From NCBI GenBank assembly GCA_030323885.1, contig CM059186.1, positions 27,513,005 through 27,577,004 on the forward strand: DNA of 64,000 bases, written 5' to 3'. The stretch is from Branchipolynoe longqiensis. Lineage: Eukaryota; Annelida; Polychaeta; Phyllodocida; Polynoidae. The notes beneath the pieces were generated by a model. The model did not search any database. It saw nothing but the letters and a program-made list of their open reading frames with translations, and was not told the DNA's origin. Shown piece after piece: positions 43,641-54,114 of this stretch; the stretch's first letter is position 1; every line of letters starts with the position of its first letter. The position numbers and the translations under genes were made by a program.

Positions 43641-43834
43641 GTCAAACTAAAGCCTTATAAAGTGTTGACTGGCCGCCATCTTGCCTAGTGCATTAAGGGG
43701 CCTAGATGTTTGGATGATTAGGATGCTCGCTCAAGATGGCAGAAATATAGGTTTGGGTCCTGCTTTAGGAAAGATGTTTCCTTTCATTTGCAAAACAAAA
43801 ATAAACCTACACTCCACAACATTGCTTTCATAAT

Positions 43835-44725
43835 GTATGTAATATACAGATAATATATATAATATATATAATTGGTATAATATATATAATATATGCAATA
43901 TATATAATATATGCAATATATATAATATGTATAATACATAAAATATATAATATATATAATATATATAATATATAATATATGTATAATATATATAATATAT
44001 ATAATATATATAATATATATAATATATATAATATATATAATATATAATATATATAATAGATATAAAATATATAATATATGTAATATATATAATATATATA
44101 ATATATATGTAATATATATAATATATATAATATATATAATATATATAATATATAATATATAATATATATATAAAATATGTAGAATAGAATATATATGATA
44201 TATGTAATATATATAATACATAGTATATATAATATATATGATATATAGTATATATAATATATATAATATATACATAATATACATAATATAATAATATATA
44301 TAATATATATAATATATATAACATACTATATATATAGTATATAATATACATATATATATATAATATAATAATATATATAATATATATATATAAATAATAT
44401 ATATATATATATAAAATATAATATAATATATATAATATATAATATACAATATCTATAATATACATAATATATACTATAACATATAATATATATTATATAT
44501 AATATATATAATATATACAATATATACAATATATAATATATATAATATATAGGATGTATAATATATCAAATCTATACGATATATACAATGTATACAATAT
44601 ATACAATATATGCAATATATTCAATATATACAATATATCAAATATATATAATATATATAGCATATATAATATATAGTATGTAATATATAATATATAGTAT
44701 ATGTTATATAATATATATATAATGG
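43835..44725. repeat. A+T-only array (ATATATAAT variants)
   Basis: About 890 bp that is almost entirely A and T, with 8-10 bp units such as ATATATAAT. It is strongly self-complementary, so hairpins or cruciforms are possible. Tyr/Ile frames on the minus strand are repeat translations. Confidence 0.9.
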
Positions 44726-45069
44726 AAGTGCACTACCTGAATATTTACTGTTGCAAATATAAAACTTATTATTTCATGGGGAACAAGTGTATTTAGTGTC
44801 ACTCATCTCCCCAAGTTAAATGTCACATACACAAGTAGATCTGGGTTGGATCAGGGGGGCTATAGACAAGGCAGGAGTCTCCTTTGGTTGCAATGCCCCC
44901 TACGACGATTGCAGAAGGACAGGTAGAAAGGTGACATTGGGACGCTGGCTGTCTGACCAGGGCATGCCCACTACACCGGAAATGTCTCCTGATGCGCTGT
45001 GGGGGGACGCCGCTGATTGGCTGTGAAGGTCGTTGAGCAGAAATTGATTCTAACGATGTTAATCAATGT
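44726..45069. other. Spacer with a short frame, possibly retroposon-derived
   Basis: A 68-codon + frame (44820-45026, including TGRKVTLGRWLSDQGMPTTP) ends about 40 bp before the repeat at 45070-45150. It could be the C-terminus of the retroposon whose tail follows, but no family is recognised and it is not called as a gene. Confidence 0.3.
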
Positions 45070-45150
45070 TCTATTCCTATTATCTCTGTCGTGAATACGG
45101 CCTGTGTTGCCGACACCGCGTGAAATAACCACTAATCATTCAATCAATCA
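45070..45150 (+). mobile_element. (AATC)n-tailed retroposon 3' end
   Basis: GGCCTGTGTTGCCGACACCG, then GTGAAATAACCACTAATC and an ATTCAATCAATCA tail. It shares this order with the inverse copy at 30003-30090. Confidence 0.55.
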
Positions 45151-45984
45151 TATTATCTGATTTATACACATGTGTGAAATAGATATTGATATGGATAGGG
45201 GCATATGGGTTCTTATCCAATGCTAGTTCATACTGGGTGGTCCCTCACGTTGTATGTTAATGTTCTTATATTTCAGTTCCCACCAGATGGAGATAATTCC
45301 TTTCGTTATACCCCCGAGAAGGAATGAGTATAATGCAGTGAGAAAGGAAAGCAATACTAATAAATTAGATGTATGCATACATGAAATGATTTGTTTATCT
45401 TATATTGGTAAAGTACAGTCCTGTGCCCCACAAATATGACAGCCACAAACAGGCATGGTGATAGCCCACTGCTTTTGTTCGCAGCTACTTCATATCAGAT
45501 GAAATATTCAAACATAGCAAGTTTCTCAAATTGTTAGAAAGCTTATTTCAGGACTGGTGAGTATGTGTAAGACAATGATGCTTGCAAATGAGCATGAACA
45601 CATGTTTCTTGTTGTGTCATGTCATGAGACATCTCAATTTTCACAAGGTCAAGCAGTCCAAGTAGGGGAAAACATTGCTGCTAGCTATAAATAACATAGT
45701 ACCATTGATGCCAAGATCTGAATATGAACGCCACCAGATTATTTCCTAAAAATGCATTCAAAGTGCAGCGAAAATGTTACATCATGGTTGAAACATGCAT
45801 TAACGGCAAAGCTTTACGCATGTTTCAATTTTCATTGTATTTTACTGGCACTTTGTTCTACTCTCAAAGGGATGAATGTTACTCAAATTTCACATACTTA
45901 CTCCTAATGATTACTTTTCATAACATGTCTAGGAAATAATTAAGTTCTTGTTCTAAATTCTACATCTACATTTAGTGTCACCAC
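45151..45984. other. Unassigned spacer
   Basis: AT-rich sequence with no recognised gene or repeat. Confidence 0.45.
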
Positions 45985-46382
45985 CAACACCAAGGCCTGC
46001 GCTCTACCGACTCGGCCACCACGTCCGGTTTTAAGAAGGTTTTGTTTGTTTGTTGTTGTTTTACATCCTAGCAACATCTAAGGTCATATCAGGATGGATA
46101 CCGACTTGTGACAGTGCGCACATATGGCGACTTTATAGTGCTGTCCCACTGGGAAACCAGGCCGCCGGCACCATGACCTGGTATCCCACTCAGTCACATT
46201 ATCCTGACACTGAGCACACCAGTCCTTGCCCTATCCTAATAATGCCGAGCGCCTGGCTAGGAAGCGACAAGTATCAATTTTAAAGTCATTGGTTTGACTC
46301 GATCGGGACTCGAACCCACGACCCACGATCTACCAAACATGGGAGACGGACGCTCTAACTCATTCGGCCATCCCGTCTGGTT
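45985..46382 (-). mobile_element. SINE-1 type B copy next to a type A head fragment
   Basis: An isolated inverse type A head (CTCTACCGACTCGGCCACC, about 46001-46019) is followed by a full type B copy at 46040-46382, whose inverse head ends ATTCGGCCATCCCGTCTGG. The adjacent TTTTAAGAAGG occurs on both sides of the full copy (46028-46038 and 46381-46392), a probable target-site duplication. Confidence 0.8.
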
Positions 46383-46649
46383 TTTAAGAAGGTGTGCAGG
46401 CTTTAAAAGTCTAAGATGGTATTCCACCGCTGAGCAATAGCCTTTTTTCGCTGGTTCGTGGGGTTTTTGCTGATGCAGCAGATGCTAACGGCAGGTGTTG
46501 CTTCCCTGCTGTGATCTATTTGCCTTTGTCTCTTCATCTTCATTTTATAGCTAAGCAAACAAACTTCATCTCCTAGCGTTTAGATATTAAAATAAGCACT
46601 AAAATTACTGCAATTGAGAGGCAATTCATGATCCACACTGGCATAAAAC
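46383..46649. other. Unassigned spacer
   Basis: No gene or repeat recognised apart from the duplicated TTTTAAGAAGGT at its left edge. Confidence 0.4.
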
Positions 46650-46972
46650 GAGACGCCGTGGCCAAATCGGTAGAGTGGAGTTTCCGCATGCGGAAGATCA
46701 GGTGTTCAATTCCAGTTCGAGTCAAACCAATGACGTACCAAATTTATACTTGTCGCTTCCTCGCCAGATGCTCTGCATTATTATGATAGGACAAGGACTG
46801 GTTGGCTCAGTGTCAGGATAATGTGACTGAGTGGGAGCTTAGGTCATGGTACTGGTAGCCTGGTTTCCCAGTGGGGCAGCACTATGAAGTGGCCATAAGT
46901 ACACACTGTCACAAGTCGGTACACGTCCTGATATAACCTTACATGTTGTCAGGATGTTAAACTACAGTAACC
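46650..46972 (+). mobile_element. SINE-1, head type A, full length
   Basis: Head GCCGTGGCCAAATCGGTAGAG near 46656-46676, body intact, tail GTTAAACTACAGTAACCAAC. Confidence 0.85.
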
Positions 46973-47080
46973 AACCAACCACTGGCATAAATGAGACACA
47001 AACATAGAGAAAGTAATACTATTCGGTTGGTTTCCTACTTTTGATATCGTCGTGGGGATGATGAAAATGGGAAATATTGT

Positions 47081-47152
47081 GCCTAAAGTGGGACTCGAAC
47101 CCACATCTCTTTGCATTCCGGGCCAGTGTGCTAACCATTACACCACCTAGGC
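47081..47152 (-). tRNA. tRNA-like sequence, copy 1 (probably repeat-borne)
   Basis: On the minus strand 72 nt fold as a tRNA. The acceptor GCCTAGG pairs with TTTAGGC (two G-U pairs), the D arm is GTGT/GCAC around AATGGTTA, and the T arm GTGGG/CCCAC encloses TTCGAGT. The anticodon stem has mismatches and the base before the putative anticodon is C instead of the usual T. Homology with copy 2 extends well beyond both ends, so this is likely a tRNA-derived repeat, not an active tRNA gene. Confidence 0.4.
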
Positions 47153-47265
47153 TGCCTGATGTCAGCACACTACCCACGCCTACCTGTCTATGTGGCTCCC
47201 TGCTTAAGAGGTCAGTGCAGACTACTACACTCGTCCCCCTGTAATTGTAAGTCTTTTAACGCTTA

Positions 47266-47336
47266 CAATTACATACATACAGGCATTGTATGTATGTAAT
47301 TGTACATACATACAATGCCTGTATGTATGTACAATT
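47266..47336. repeat. Perfect inverted repeat, 27-bp arms
   Basis: Arm 1 at 47271-47297 (ACATACATACAGGCATTG...) is the exact reverse complement of arm 2 at 47304-47330, with a 6-bp spacer. It can form a long hairpin or cruciform. It lies between the two tRNA-like copies. Confidence 0.9.
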
Positions 47337-47438
47337 ACACACACAGGGTAGGTCCAACAACTATACAGCACATAGCTTGTACAGGATCCTGGTCACGGCA
47401 CCAGTTTTGTGGGGGGTGATGAAAATGGGAAATATTGT

Positions 47439-47510
47439 GCCTAGAGTGGGACTCGAACCCACATCTCTTTGCATTCCGGGCCAGTGTGCTAACCATTACA
47501 CCACCTAGGC
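47439..47510 (-). tRNA. tRNA-like sequence, copy 2 (probably repeat-borne)
   Basis: Differs from copy 1 by a single base in the 72-nt core, giving an acceptor GCCTAGG/TCTAGGC with one G-U pair. Same weak anticodon stem. Shared flanks run about 25 bp on the 3' side (TTTCCCATTTTCATCA) and about 80 bp on the 5' side (to TAGTAGTCTACACTGACC), giving a repeat of roughly 180 bp (47409-47587 versus 47052-47230). Confidence 0.4.
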
Positions 47511-47607
47511 TCCCTGATGTCACCACACTACCCACGCCTACCTGTCTATGCAGCTCCCTGCTTAAGCGGTCAGTGTAGACTACTACAATATCATCATCAT
47601 TAATCCC

Positions 47608-47962
47608 TTAAAGCTGCATAGTCCAATCAAATATCAAATTTTCAAAACCAAACCAATTATCTAGATCTGATTTTACATATCGAACTTAGATACTGATGCA
47701 CTTATTAAGCATTTGTTTCTGCGTAGAAGGCAATACTGAGTCAATTTAACAGAACCTGTTACTGCAGAAGTCTATGGTGTCAGAGTTTTGGCAAGCTTGC
47801 CAAAACTAATTTTCCATGTTTGCACTCAAAATATCTCAAAAGTTTACCATTTAAAATAAAAGTAACTTTGAACTAATGTAAAGTAGATACTAGTGATCAA
47901 TCTAATATATTTATCTCAGAAAAAATACAGAATTACAAAACCATCGGACTATGCAACTTTAA
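47608..47962. mobile_element. TTAA-flanked MITE, complete
   Basis: A 355-bp element. The left end is TTAAAGCTGCATAGTCCAAT, and the right end read inversely is TTAAAGTTGCATAGTCCGAT. TTAA at both tips fits a TTAA target duplication as used by piggyBac-type transposons, although the inner ends are not the usual CCC. No coding capacity. Confidence 0.75.
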
Positions 47963-49082
47963 CCACGAGGGTCGTTGGAGCACCACGGATGATTTTGCAA
48001 CCAGTTTTCTCCATATTTACCTGTTCTCGACTGCCATCTGGGATTTATCAAACCCTTGATATCGGTTCTCATGCAATGAACAGACATTTACCAACTTTTG
48101 ATATTGTATGCAGATTAATTGTACGAATCAGCGCAACTAGCAATACTCCAGCTACTCAGTAGAAAAATGTATGGATGAAAAAGAAGCATGTATGTTTTAT
48201 GTTTTTAAGATCAGTGTCTCTCCAGTATGTTTATTGTAATTGATTCGATATGGGTAGAACTTTGAATGGTATCCAATATCTTAACTAATAGTGCTCCCCC
48301 GGGTATAGCAACAACGAGCATTTGCGAATGAGGCTAGGATTCTCGCTGCTTTCCTCGCTTTGTGTTTCACGCTGTAACGCCACTCTACCCCGGCACCTCT
48401 GTCTGTCCACTTCGCTTCCCCACCCTCCCACCCTCGTTCTGGCGGGGTGAGCACTCATCTCCCCTGTCTTCCGGTTCCTGAGACGTTGCCAGAAACCTGA
48501 AATGTAGGTCACTGTAACCCACTTGAAAGCCTGCCTGCAGGCCCCGCTATGTTTTCCATTCTGATTAAATTTTCCAAAGTTACCTTTCTGTTATCTCCTC
48601 TATTATCTCTTCTATGCCGAGTGAAGCAAATTATTGCCACGTGTTTGGTCTAAGATCTGGACAAAGCGCAGAAGATTATGGATTGTCATCTCTCAAACCA
48701 TGAACATTCGCTTTCCCGCCACTCTGCCATAGCGCGAAGAGAGGGACAACCAAAAAAATACACACAAACCCAATATCGTCTGTTTTAAGTGTGGCTTATT
48801 TATAAGGTCCCCTCCCCCTCCTCAGCTTCTATCAACCCCGAAAACAGGCATTGGGTGGAAGGGGGGTAGGAAGGATGTGTGTGTGGTGGGTGGGGGAGGG
48901 TGTTTTCCTTAGAAGTCGCCTGATCAATGGTGAGGCGACGGGTGACAGCGCGCCTGTCATGTGGAAAAGATGGCGCCAAACCCTGGGGGAGTGGCGCGCG
49001 ACTCTGAAAAGCTGGACGGCAATCTCCGCCTCCCGGAGACGCTGCACTGCCAACGTGTGTGTGTGGGGGGGGGGCTTTAATG
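47963..49082. other. Unassigned spacer
   Basis: Complex sequence without a supported exon. G-rich patches lie at 48860-48900 and 49060-49072. The Trp-rich 83-codon frame at 48851-49102 has no recognised domain. Confidence 0.45.
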
Positions 49083-49239
49083 GCTTGGTCCTATCCTATT
49101 AATGCCGGGCACCAGGCTCGGAAGCGACAAGTATCAATTTTTAAGTCATTGGTTTGACTCGACCGGGAACTGACCTCGTGAACTCCCGTTCTTCCACACG
49201 CAAGACCTGTGCTCTACCGATTCGGCCACCACGCCCAGT
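49083..49239 (-). mobile_element. SINE-1, 5' half with head type A
   Basis: Body start and inverse head (ATTCGGCCACCACGCCC near 49221-49237) are present. The 3' half is absent, unusual for a retroposon and suggesting later deletion. Confidence 0.75.
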
Positions 49240-49267
49240 TTGAATGAAATAGCAAAGTTTATATAAT

Positions 49268-49400
49268 TAATGTTGCATAGGCCGATGACTTTGAGTTTCT
49301 GCCATTTTATTTAGAAAAATATAATAGGTTGATCATTATAATCTATGTGACTTTACCTGGAATTAACTTTTATTTCTAATGGCAAACGTTGGATGTACTT
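49268..49400. mobile_element. TTAA MITE left-end fragment
   Basis: TTAATGTTGCATAGGCCGAT, then TTTGAGTTTCTGCCATTTTA and GGTTGATCATTATAATCTA match the first 130 bp of the family at 47608/52628. Confidence 0.6.
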
Positions 49401-49437
49401 TAACTGAAAACATGCTGACGTGAGCACAGAGAAGATT

Positions 49438-49715
49438 GGTGGTGGGTTGTTGGAGTTTTACGTCTTGGCAGCATCTAAGGTCATATCAGGACCGGTACCG
49501 ACTTGTGACAGTGCGTACTCATAGTGACTTTATTGTGTTTCCCCATTGGGAGACCAGGCTGCCAGCACCATGACCTGATATCAGTCACATTATCCTGACA
49601 CTGAGCCAACCCAGTAGGACAGCACTATAAAGTCGCCATGAGTGCGCACTGTCACGAGCCGGTACCCGTCCTGATATGACCTGATATGTTGCTAGGACGT
49701 ATAACAACAACAACC
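49438..49715. mobile_element. Inverted SINE-1 composite
   Basis: An inverse 3' half (49438-49612) passes directly into a forward 3' end (49613-49715, GTAGGACAGCACTATAAAGT to GACGTATAACAACAACAACC). Same kind of structure as 41672-41965 but with a different junction. Confidence 0.75.
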
Positions 49716-49964
49716 TTAGTCTGTTCATACAGAACACCTGGATATAGCTCTCAGAGATGGGTGCCTCTTGAGGTTCCTTTGGTGGCCTGTAGAGGGCAGA
49801 GTGTGCCTTCCTCAGGGTGCACTTAGCAGCCTCAACAAGAGCCAGTTAATCAATAAGTTCAAAAAGCTATTCCTATCCTCAGTCATCGTCTTTCAAGGCA
49901 CGGCTATCAGTGTTTGCTGGATTAAATGTTAGTAGGTGTAAGTTGACTACCTCTATAGACCAAG

Positions 49965-50383
49965 GCCAGTCGCAGTGGCCGAATTGGTAGAGCGAAGGCC
50001 TAGCGTGCAGGAGATTGGGAGTTTGGTTCCCTGTCGAATCAAACCAATGACTTATAAAAATGTATACTTGTCGCTTCTTACCTTGGTGTTTGGCATTAAT
50101 ACGATAGGGTAGGGACTGGTAGGCTCAGTGTTAGGATAATGTGACTGACTAAGGGGGATATCGGGTCATGTTCCTGGCGGCCTGATTTCCAAGTGTGGCT
50201 ACATTAAAGTCGCCATGAGTGTGCACTGTCACAAGTCAGTACCCGTCATGATATGACCTCAGATGTTGCTAGGACGTAAAGCAACAAACAAACTATAATG
50301 TCGACCTGAGTATGCACTGTCACAAGTCGATATCCATCCTTATATGACCTTAGAAGTTTGCAGGACGTAAAAACCCGAACAAC
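49965..50383 (+). mobile_element. SINE-1 type A with an extra tandem tail
   Basis: Head GTCGCAGTGGCCGAATTGG near 49967-49985, body, and tail AAAGCAACAAACAAAC at 50277-50293. A second 3' end (CTGTCACAAGTCGATATCC to GACGTAAAAACCCGAACAAC) follows directly, giving a doubled 3' end. Confidence 0.8.
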
Positions 50384-50645
50384 ATTCAGTCAGACACCAT
50401 TGAACATACACGCAGACAGACGTATTGTCAGGGCGAGGCCGAGCCAGCGGAAGTATTGCGCCAACGACAGAACAATACTAGCCCATCGTCGTCTGCGCAG
50501 TTGCATTCATACAGGCCCTCGTATCCATGGTGATTTGGAAATTTGTAATCGGTGATCACATACGTCCAGGGCACACCAGTCGATAGCATGGTGGTGGGGA
50601 GGGTGGGGTGTGCGGGGAGGGGGATTTCAATAGCTGCGATCGGGA
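50384..50645. other. Unassigned island with protein-like minus frame
   Basis: The minus frame contains VPWTYVITDYKFPNHHGYEG and CNCADDDGLVLFCRWRN, a more ordinary composition than the surrounding repeats. No family is recognised, and splice sites or further exons were not found. Confidence 0.25.
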
Positions 50646-51185
50646 TGGGTAGTATCACTTTGATATGTGATAGGGAAAGAGCTGTGACACCTGACAGAAA
50701 CTAGCTGATATTGAGGGTGAAAACGTACTGATCTGTGATAGGGAATGAGTGGTGACACCTGGCGGATTGAAGCCAATATTGGCAATGGAAAACATGTTGA
50801 TCTGTGATAGGGAATGAGTCGTGACACCTGGCGGATTGAAGCCAATATTGGCAATAGAAAACATGTTGATCTGTGATAGGGAATGAGTGGTGACACCTGG
50901 CGGATTGAAGCCAATATTGGCAATGGAAAACATGTTGATCTGTGATAGGGAATGAGTGGTCACACCTGGCGGATTCCAGCCGATATTGGCGATGGAAAAC
51001 ATGTTGATCTGTGATCGGGAATGAGTGGTGACACCTGGCGGATTCCAGACAATATTGGTGATGGAAAACGTGTTGATCTGTGATAGGGAATGAGTTGTGA
51101 CACCTGACAGAAACCAGCCAATATTGAGGATGGTGAACACATTGGTCTGTGATAGGGAACGAGTGGCTACACCTGAAGCCAACCG
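50646..51185. repeat. 69-bp tandem array, about 8 units
   Basis: Units contain TGATCTGTGATAGGGAATGA, GTGACACCTGGCGGATT and AATATTGGCAATGGAAAAC. Outer units are more diverged. Because 69 is 23 codons, open frames run through on the minus strand; these are a by-product of the period. Confidence 0.9.
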
Positions 51186-51486
51186 TATTCAAGTCAAAAC
51201 GAGAATTCTGCAGATCAGAACCCTCAGTAAACTGTTGCAGAAAACATAAGCACATGCATGTAAATTCCAGAATAGGATTGGGTAAGGCGTAGACCAGAAT
51301 GACATACCAACACCACACAGCACGCACCACACCAGAATGACATATTGCTGGTATCGACCTGACTATTGATATTTAAGACACACTAAGTGGATTCTTAGGG
51401 TTGACATTGCCAGTAATTAATCAATAAAAGGTTTCGACTTTGGCATCAGTACGTTATTCTAAAAGTTTGGGTATTCCTACTAAGGG
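51186..51486. other. Unassigned spacer
   Basis: No gene recognised. Confidence 0.4.
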
Positions 51487-51715
51487 CACCCTCTAGTGAC
51501 AAGAATGGACTCCTCTGGTGACAAGGATGTGCGCCCTCTGGTGACAAGAATGTGCGCCCTCTGGTGACAAGAATATGCGCCCTCTGGTGACAAGAATGGG
51601 TGCCCGCTGGTGACAAGAATGGACACCATCTGGTGACAAGAATGGACGCCCTCTGGTGACTAGAATAGACTCCCTCTGGTGACAAAAATGGTCGCCCTCT
51701 GGTGACAAGAATGCC
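51487..51715. repeat. 23-bp array with CTCF-like core, about 10 units
   Basis: The unit is GCCCTCTGGTGACAAGAATG plus about three bases, period 23 (GCCCTCT at 51533, 51556 and onward). The minus strand of a good unit reads TCACCAGAGGGCGC, matching the CTCF core CCASYAGRKGGCRS at 13 of 14 positions. Confidence 0.85.
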
Positions 51716-51895
51716 CCCACCCCCACATACACACAGACAAACACACTAGTGGCGAGGCAGAAAGGAGTTGACACGCTTTAATGGTAAGACATACGTGTAT
51801 CAGCAGCATTTAGTAGCAAAACAGACATAATGTCGCCTTCTTGTGACAATGCAGACGGGTATCATTGGTGCTTTCTAAAGGCAGTTCAGGCAAGG

Positions 51896-52570
51896 CCCTC
51901 TACTGGTGACCATGCAAACTGGAATTGGCACCCTCTACTGGTGGCCATGCCTACTGGGATTTGCACCCTATACTGGTGACGAGGCAGACTGGGATTGGTG
52001 CCCTCTACTGATGACCATGCAGACTGGAATTGGCGCCCTCTACTGGTGACCAGGCAGACTGGGATTGGCGCCCTCTGCTGGTGACCAGGCAGACTGGGAT
52101 TGGCGCCCTCTACCGGTGACCATGCAGACTGGGATTGACGCCCTCTACTGGTAACCAGGCAGACAGGGATTAACGCCCTCTACCGGTGACCAGGCACACT
52201 GGGATTGGTGCCCTCTACTGGTGACCATGCAGACTGGGTTTGGTGCCCTCTACTGGTGACCAGGCAGACTGGGATTAAAGCCCTCTACTGGTGACCATGC
52301 ACACTGGGATTGACACCCTCTACTGGTGACCGTGCAGGCTGGGATTGGTGCGCTCTACTGGCAGACAGGCAGACTGGGATTGGAGCCCTCTACTGGAAGA
52401 CAGGCAGACTGGGATTGGCGCCCTCTTCTGGCACACAGGTAGACTGGGATTGGCGCCCTCTACTGCCAGACAGGCAGACTGGGGTTGGCGCCCTCTACTG
52501 ATATCCAGGCACACTGGGATTGGCATCCTTTAGGGGAAAGGCAATTTGGGACTAGTGCCCTCTAGTGGGC
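51896..52570. repeat. 35-bp array with CTCF-like core, about 18-20 units
   Basis: Units read GCGCCCTCTACTGGTGACC followed by AGGCAGACTGGGATTG, with a very regular 35-bp period from 51930 to 52490. The minus strand of many units reads CCAGTAGAGGGCGC, a full match to the CTCF core. The last unit at 52557 (GCCCTCTAGTGG) also matches. The core is shared with the 23-bp array, but the rest of the unit is different. Confidence 0.9.
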
Positions 52571-52627
52571 AACATTAAGTAATTGGCCATTAATGACACA
52601 ACCCTTTAGGCAAGAGTTACATGGAGG

Positions 52628-52981
52628 TTAAAGTTGGATAGTCCAATGGTTTTGAGTTTCTGTTATTTTCCGAGATAAATATATGAGGTTGATTGTTGTA
52701 ATCTATCTTGCATTAGTTTGAAGTAACTTTTATTTTAAATGGTTAACTTTTGAGATAGTTGAATTGCAAGCATGCAAAAATAATGTTGGCAAGAATGCCG
52801 AAAGTCTGACACCATGGGCCTATGCAGTAACAGATTATATTAAATTGCCTCAGTATTCCCTTCTATGTGCTGACAATGTTTAATAAGTGCACAAGTATCT
52901 ACGTTAGATATGTAGAATGAAATCTAGATAATGTTTCGGTTTTGAATATTTGATGTTTTCATCGGACTATGCAGCTTTAAA
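52628..52981. mobile_element. TTAA-flanked MITE, complete
   Basis: Left end TTAAAGTTGGATAGTCCAAT, right end inverse TTAAAGCTGCATAGTCCGAT, 354 bp. It serves as the empty-site reference for the nested insertion at 30748-30926. Confidence 0.75.
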
Positions 52982-53695
52982 AACACCCTGCATAATGACG
53001 GCAGACTGTTGATGCTCTCCTCTATTAGCAAGCGTCCTCTGGTGGCGACTTTTGGAAGTGTGGGCCATCTGGTGTTGGTGAAGGGGGGCGTGGGGGATGG
53101 GGTGGGGGCAGCTAGCCATCCCGGAGAGATGGCTAGTGAGAGAACTGGTGTGTTTTCTTCAGTGTTTGACATCTAGACTAACATTGTTGGCTGTCTGCCT
53201 CTTCTTGAAAGTGTCATTCATCCACATTGATCTGCGCACTTAAGGCCTAACGCAACATCACAATGGTCTTATACAACTTCATCCGTATCTTGTTTTAATA
53301 TCGATCAGCTGAATCCGGCGTCTAAATAAATATGAGCAAAACACTGCCACCTCATTGCATAGCCCCATTTAGGAAGCCATCGCTATGGACACCAAAAGAA
53401 CTGATGGTATTCTGCCATGTTGCTACATTTTGTTGTTCTTCTTCTTTACTTACTCAAAATAGACTTGTTCGCTGAGCATGCGCAGTGATTGGCTACCCAT
53501 ATTAGATTTTACGTCAGAGGGCGGGTTGGTGATGGAATCCTATGAAGGATTTTCCACAGAACAGTGATCAGTACCAATATTAGTTCTTATAGTGCAGTCA
53601 GAGTGTAAAATATTCCGATATACGGCATAGGGGGGAATGCAAATGTTCTATTGCTGATCGGTGTACATGACCAGATGCATGTATGTATATATATA
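52982..53695. other. Unassigned spacer
   Basis: No gene recognised. A further near-CTCF-like GTCCTCTGGTGGCG is at about 53033-53046. Confidence 0.4.
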
Positions 53696-54114
53696 TGTAA
53701 GGGATGGTGGTGCCTGAGTGGGATGTAAATAGACATAGTGGTGCTGGCATGTCTGGGTGTGGGTGCACCCAGGGCCTACCCCCACTGTTGGGATAGTGAT
53801 CACCACACTCAAAGGTCAAGGTTGGTTGTGGCCATGGAGCCATAGAGCTTGGTGGTGGTGGGCAGACCACTGGTAGCCATGGGGACCAGGAATGCTGGGT
53901 TCCTATTGGTAGGGCCAAGAATGGTTGTTTTCCATTGGAGGAAAGGGGTCGGGTGATACTCTACAATGAACCCATGTAACCATATAAATATTATACCAGA
54001 GGGCTTGACTCTCTCTTCTTCTTTACACTTTATACTATTCTGTTCTCTTTGTCTGTATTGATTTCACTATAGCCTGCCTACAAAACCACAGATTCGAGCT
54101 TTAGCCATTTTACA
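53696..54114 (+). mobile_element. Possible LTR (419 bp)
   Basis: Starts TGTAAGGG and ends CATTTTACA, giving short inverted tips TGTAA/TTACA. A TATA-like CATATAAATATT is at about 53980, followed by a pyrimidine-rich CTCTCTTCTTCTTTAC, the order expected for U3 then R. No matching partner LTR, primer-binding site or 5-bp target duplication was found, so it could be a solo LTR remnant or coincidence. Confidence 0.35.

Noticed and set aside
43731..44465. Tyr/Ile-rich frame suggesting membrane segments
   Set aside because: Translation of A+T-only repeat.
51896..52570. CRISPR-like regular spacing of a conserved core
   Set aside because: The whole 35-bp unit is conserved, with no variable spacers. 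A minisatellite explains it.
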